A stretch of 8,981 bases of DNA, taken from the NCBI GenBank assembly GCA_964442785.1, contig CAYTZW010000039.1, positions 1-8,981 of the forward strand, read 5' to 3'. The position numbers were made by a program, and so were the translations under genes. This document shows positions 8,884 to 8,981 of this stretch, piece after piece. Each line of letters opens with the position of its first letter. Position 1 is the first letter of the stretch. This DNA comes from SIG223 sp964442785. GTDB lineage: Bacteria; Bacillota_I; Bacilli_A; RFN20; DUOF01. The notes below the pieces were generated by a model. The model worked only from the letters and a program-made list of their open reading frames with translations. It was not told the origin of the DNA and did not search any database.

Positions 8884-8907
8884 TTATTATAATTTAAATT
8901 ATAATAA
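8884..8907. repeat. Perfect 24-bp all-A/T palindrome in the operon leader
   Basis: Twelve consecutive complementary pairs are centred between 8895 and 8896, with no mismatch and no G or C. It lies between the predicted transcription start and the ribosome binding site, about +14 to +37 in the mRNA. It could be a binding site for a dimeric regulator or a weak leader hairpin just upstream of the GTGAGG site. It also contains TATAAT on both strands, but no -35 stands at the right distance from any of them. The symmetry is certain; the function is inferred. Confidence 0.6.
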
Positions 8908-8920
8908 GAGATACATCTCT
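8907..8920. repeat. 14-bp inverted repeat at the predicted transcription start
   Basis: The arms AGAGAT (8907-8912) and ATCTCT (8915-8920) are perfect complements around a 2-base centre, AC. The repeat begins at the predicted +1 position, where a bound dimeric repressor would block transcription. The 2-base centre makes it a poor RNA hairpin as drawn, favouring a DNA operator reading. It shares one base with the adjoining 24-bp palindrome. The inverted repeat is seen directly; the operator role is inferred. Confidence 0.5.
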
Positions 8921-8926
8921 AGCGAT

Positions 8927-8955
8927 ATTATACACTATCTATTCAAATTAAGCAA
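8927..8955 (-). promoter_or_regulatory. Sigma-A-type promoter of the four-gene operon
   Basis: On the minus strand a -35-like TTGCTT (8950-8955) is followed by exactly 17 bases and a perfect -10 TATAAT (8927-8932). The -35 matches consensus only at its TTG. Upstream T-rich tracts on this strand (8956-8981) could act as an UP element. Transcription would start near 8920, giving a leader of about 58 bases before the ATPase start codon. This is the only good promoter seen for the operon. Confidence 0.72.
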
Positions 8956-8981
8956 ATCCATAAAGAAAAAACATTAAAAAT

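Noticed and set aside
8956..8981. T-rich stretch on the minus strand at the right edge, possibly the tail of an upstream gene's terminator.
   Set aside because: No GC-rich stem is visible inside the window, so it can only be called an AT-rich upstream tract.

Overview
The window is very AT-rich (roughly 30% G+C by eye) and uses the standard code: tryptophans in all four genes are TGG and no in-frame TGA is read through. A and T dominate third codon positions, leucine is mostly TTA, and the genes carry strong AAGGAG-type ribosome binding sites. Together with a Firmicutes-style ABC-2 exporter and very large host-associated-type surface proteins, this suggests a low-GC Bacilli, Erysipelotrichia or Mollicutes-related gut bacterium (for example an uncultured RF39-like lineage). 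That assignment is inference; no rRNA or marker gene is present.

Everything codes on the minus strand and reads as one tight four-gene operon, from right to left. A sigma-A-type promoter at 8927-8955 is followed by a short leader holding two back-to-back inverted repeats, a 14-bp arm-loop-arm at the predicted start of transcription and a perfect 24-bp all-A/T palindrome. Next come an ABC ATPase (8110-8862) and a 12-TM ABC-2 permease (start revised to the ATG at 8117), which overlap by 8 bases. After 17 bases comes a 1023-residue secreted protein with Ig-like (Big_2-type) domains and a probable beta-helix. After another 29 bases comes a second giant secreted protein of at least 1111 residues that runs off the left edge. 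This last gene fills positions 1-3334.

The ATPase and permease should form one membrane exporter. The permease carries the SRDG...LPI...K landmarks of the large putative ABC exporter family that pairs with EcsA-like ATPases. The two downstream proteins are surface or adhesin-like: N-terminal hydrophobic segments, Ig/MBG/InlB-B-repeat-like modules, beta-solenoid stretches and no visible catalytic motif. No terminator or internal promoter is evident in the 17- and 29-base gaps. The working hypothesis is a co-regulated cell-surface unit in which the exporter serves the envelope or the delivery, processing or tolerance of the surface proteins. The sequence supports the co-location, not the mechanism.
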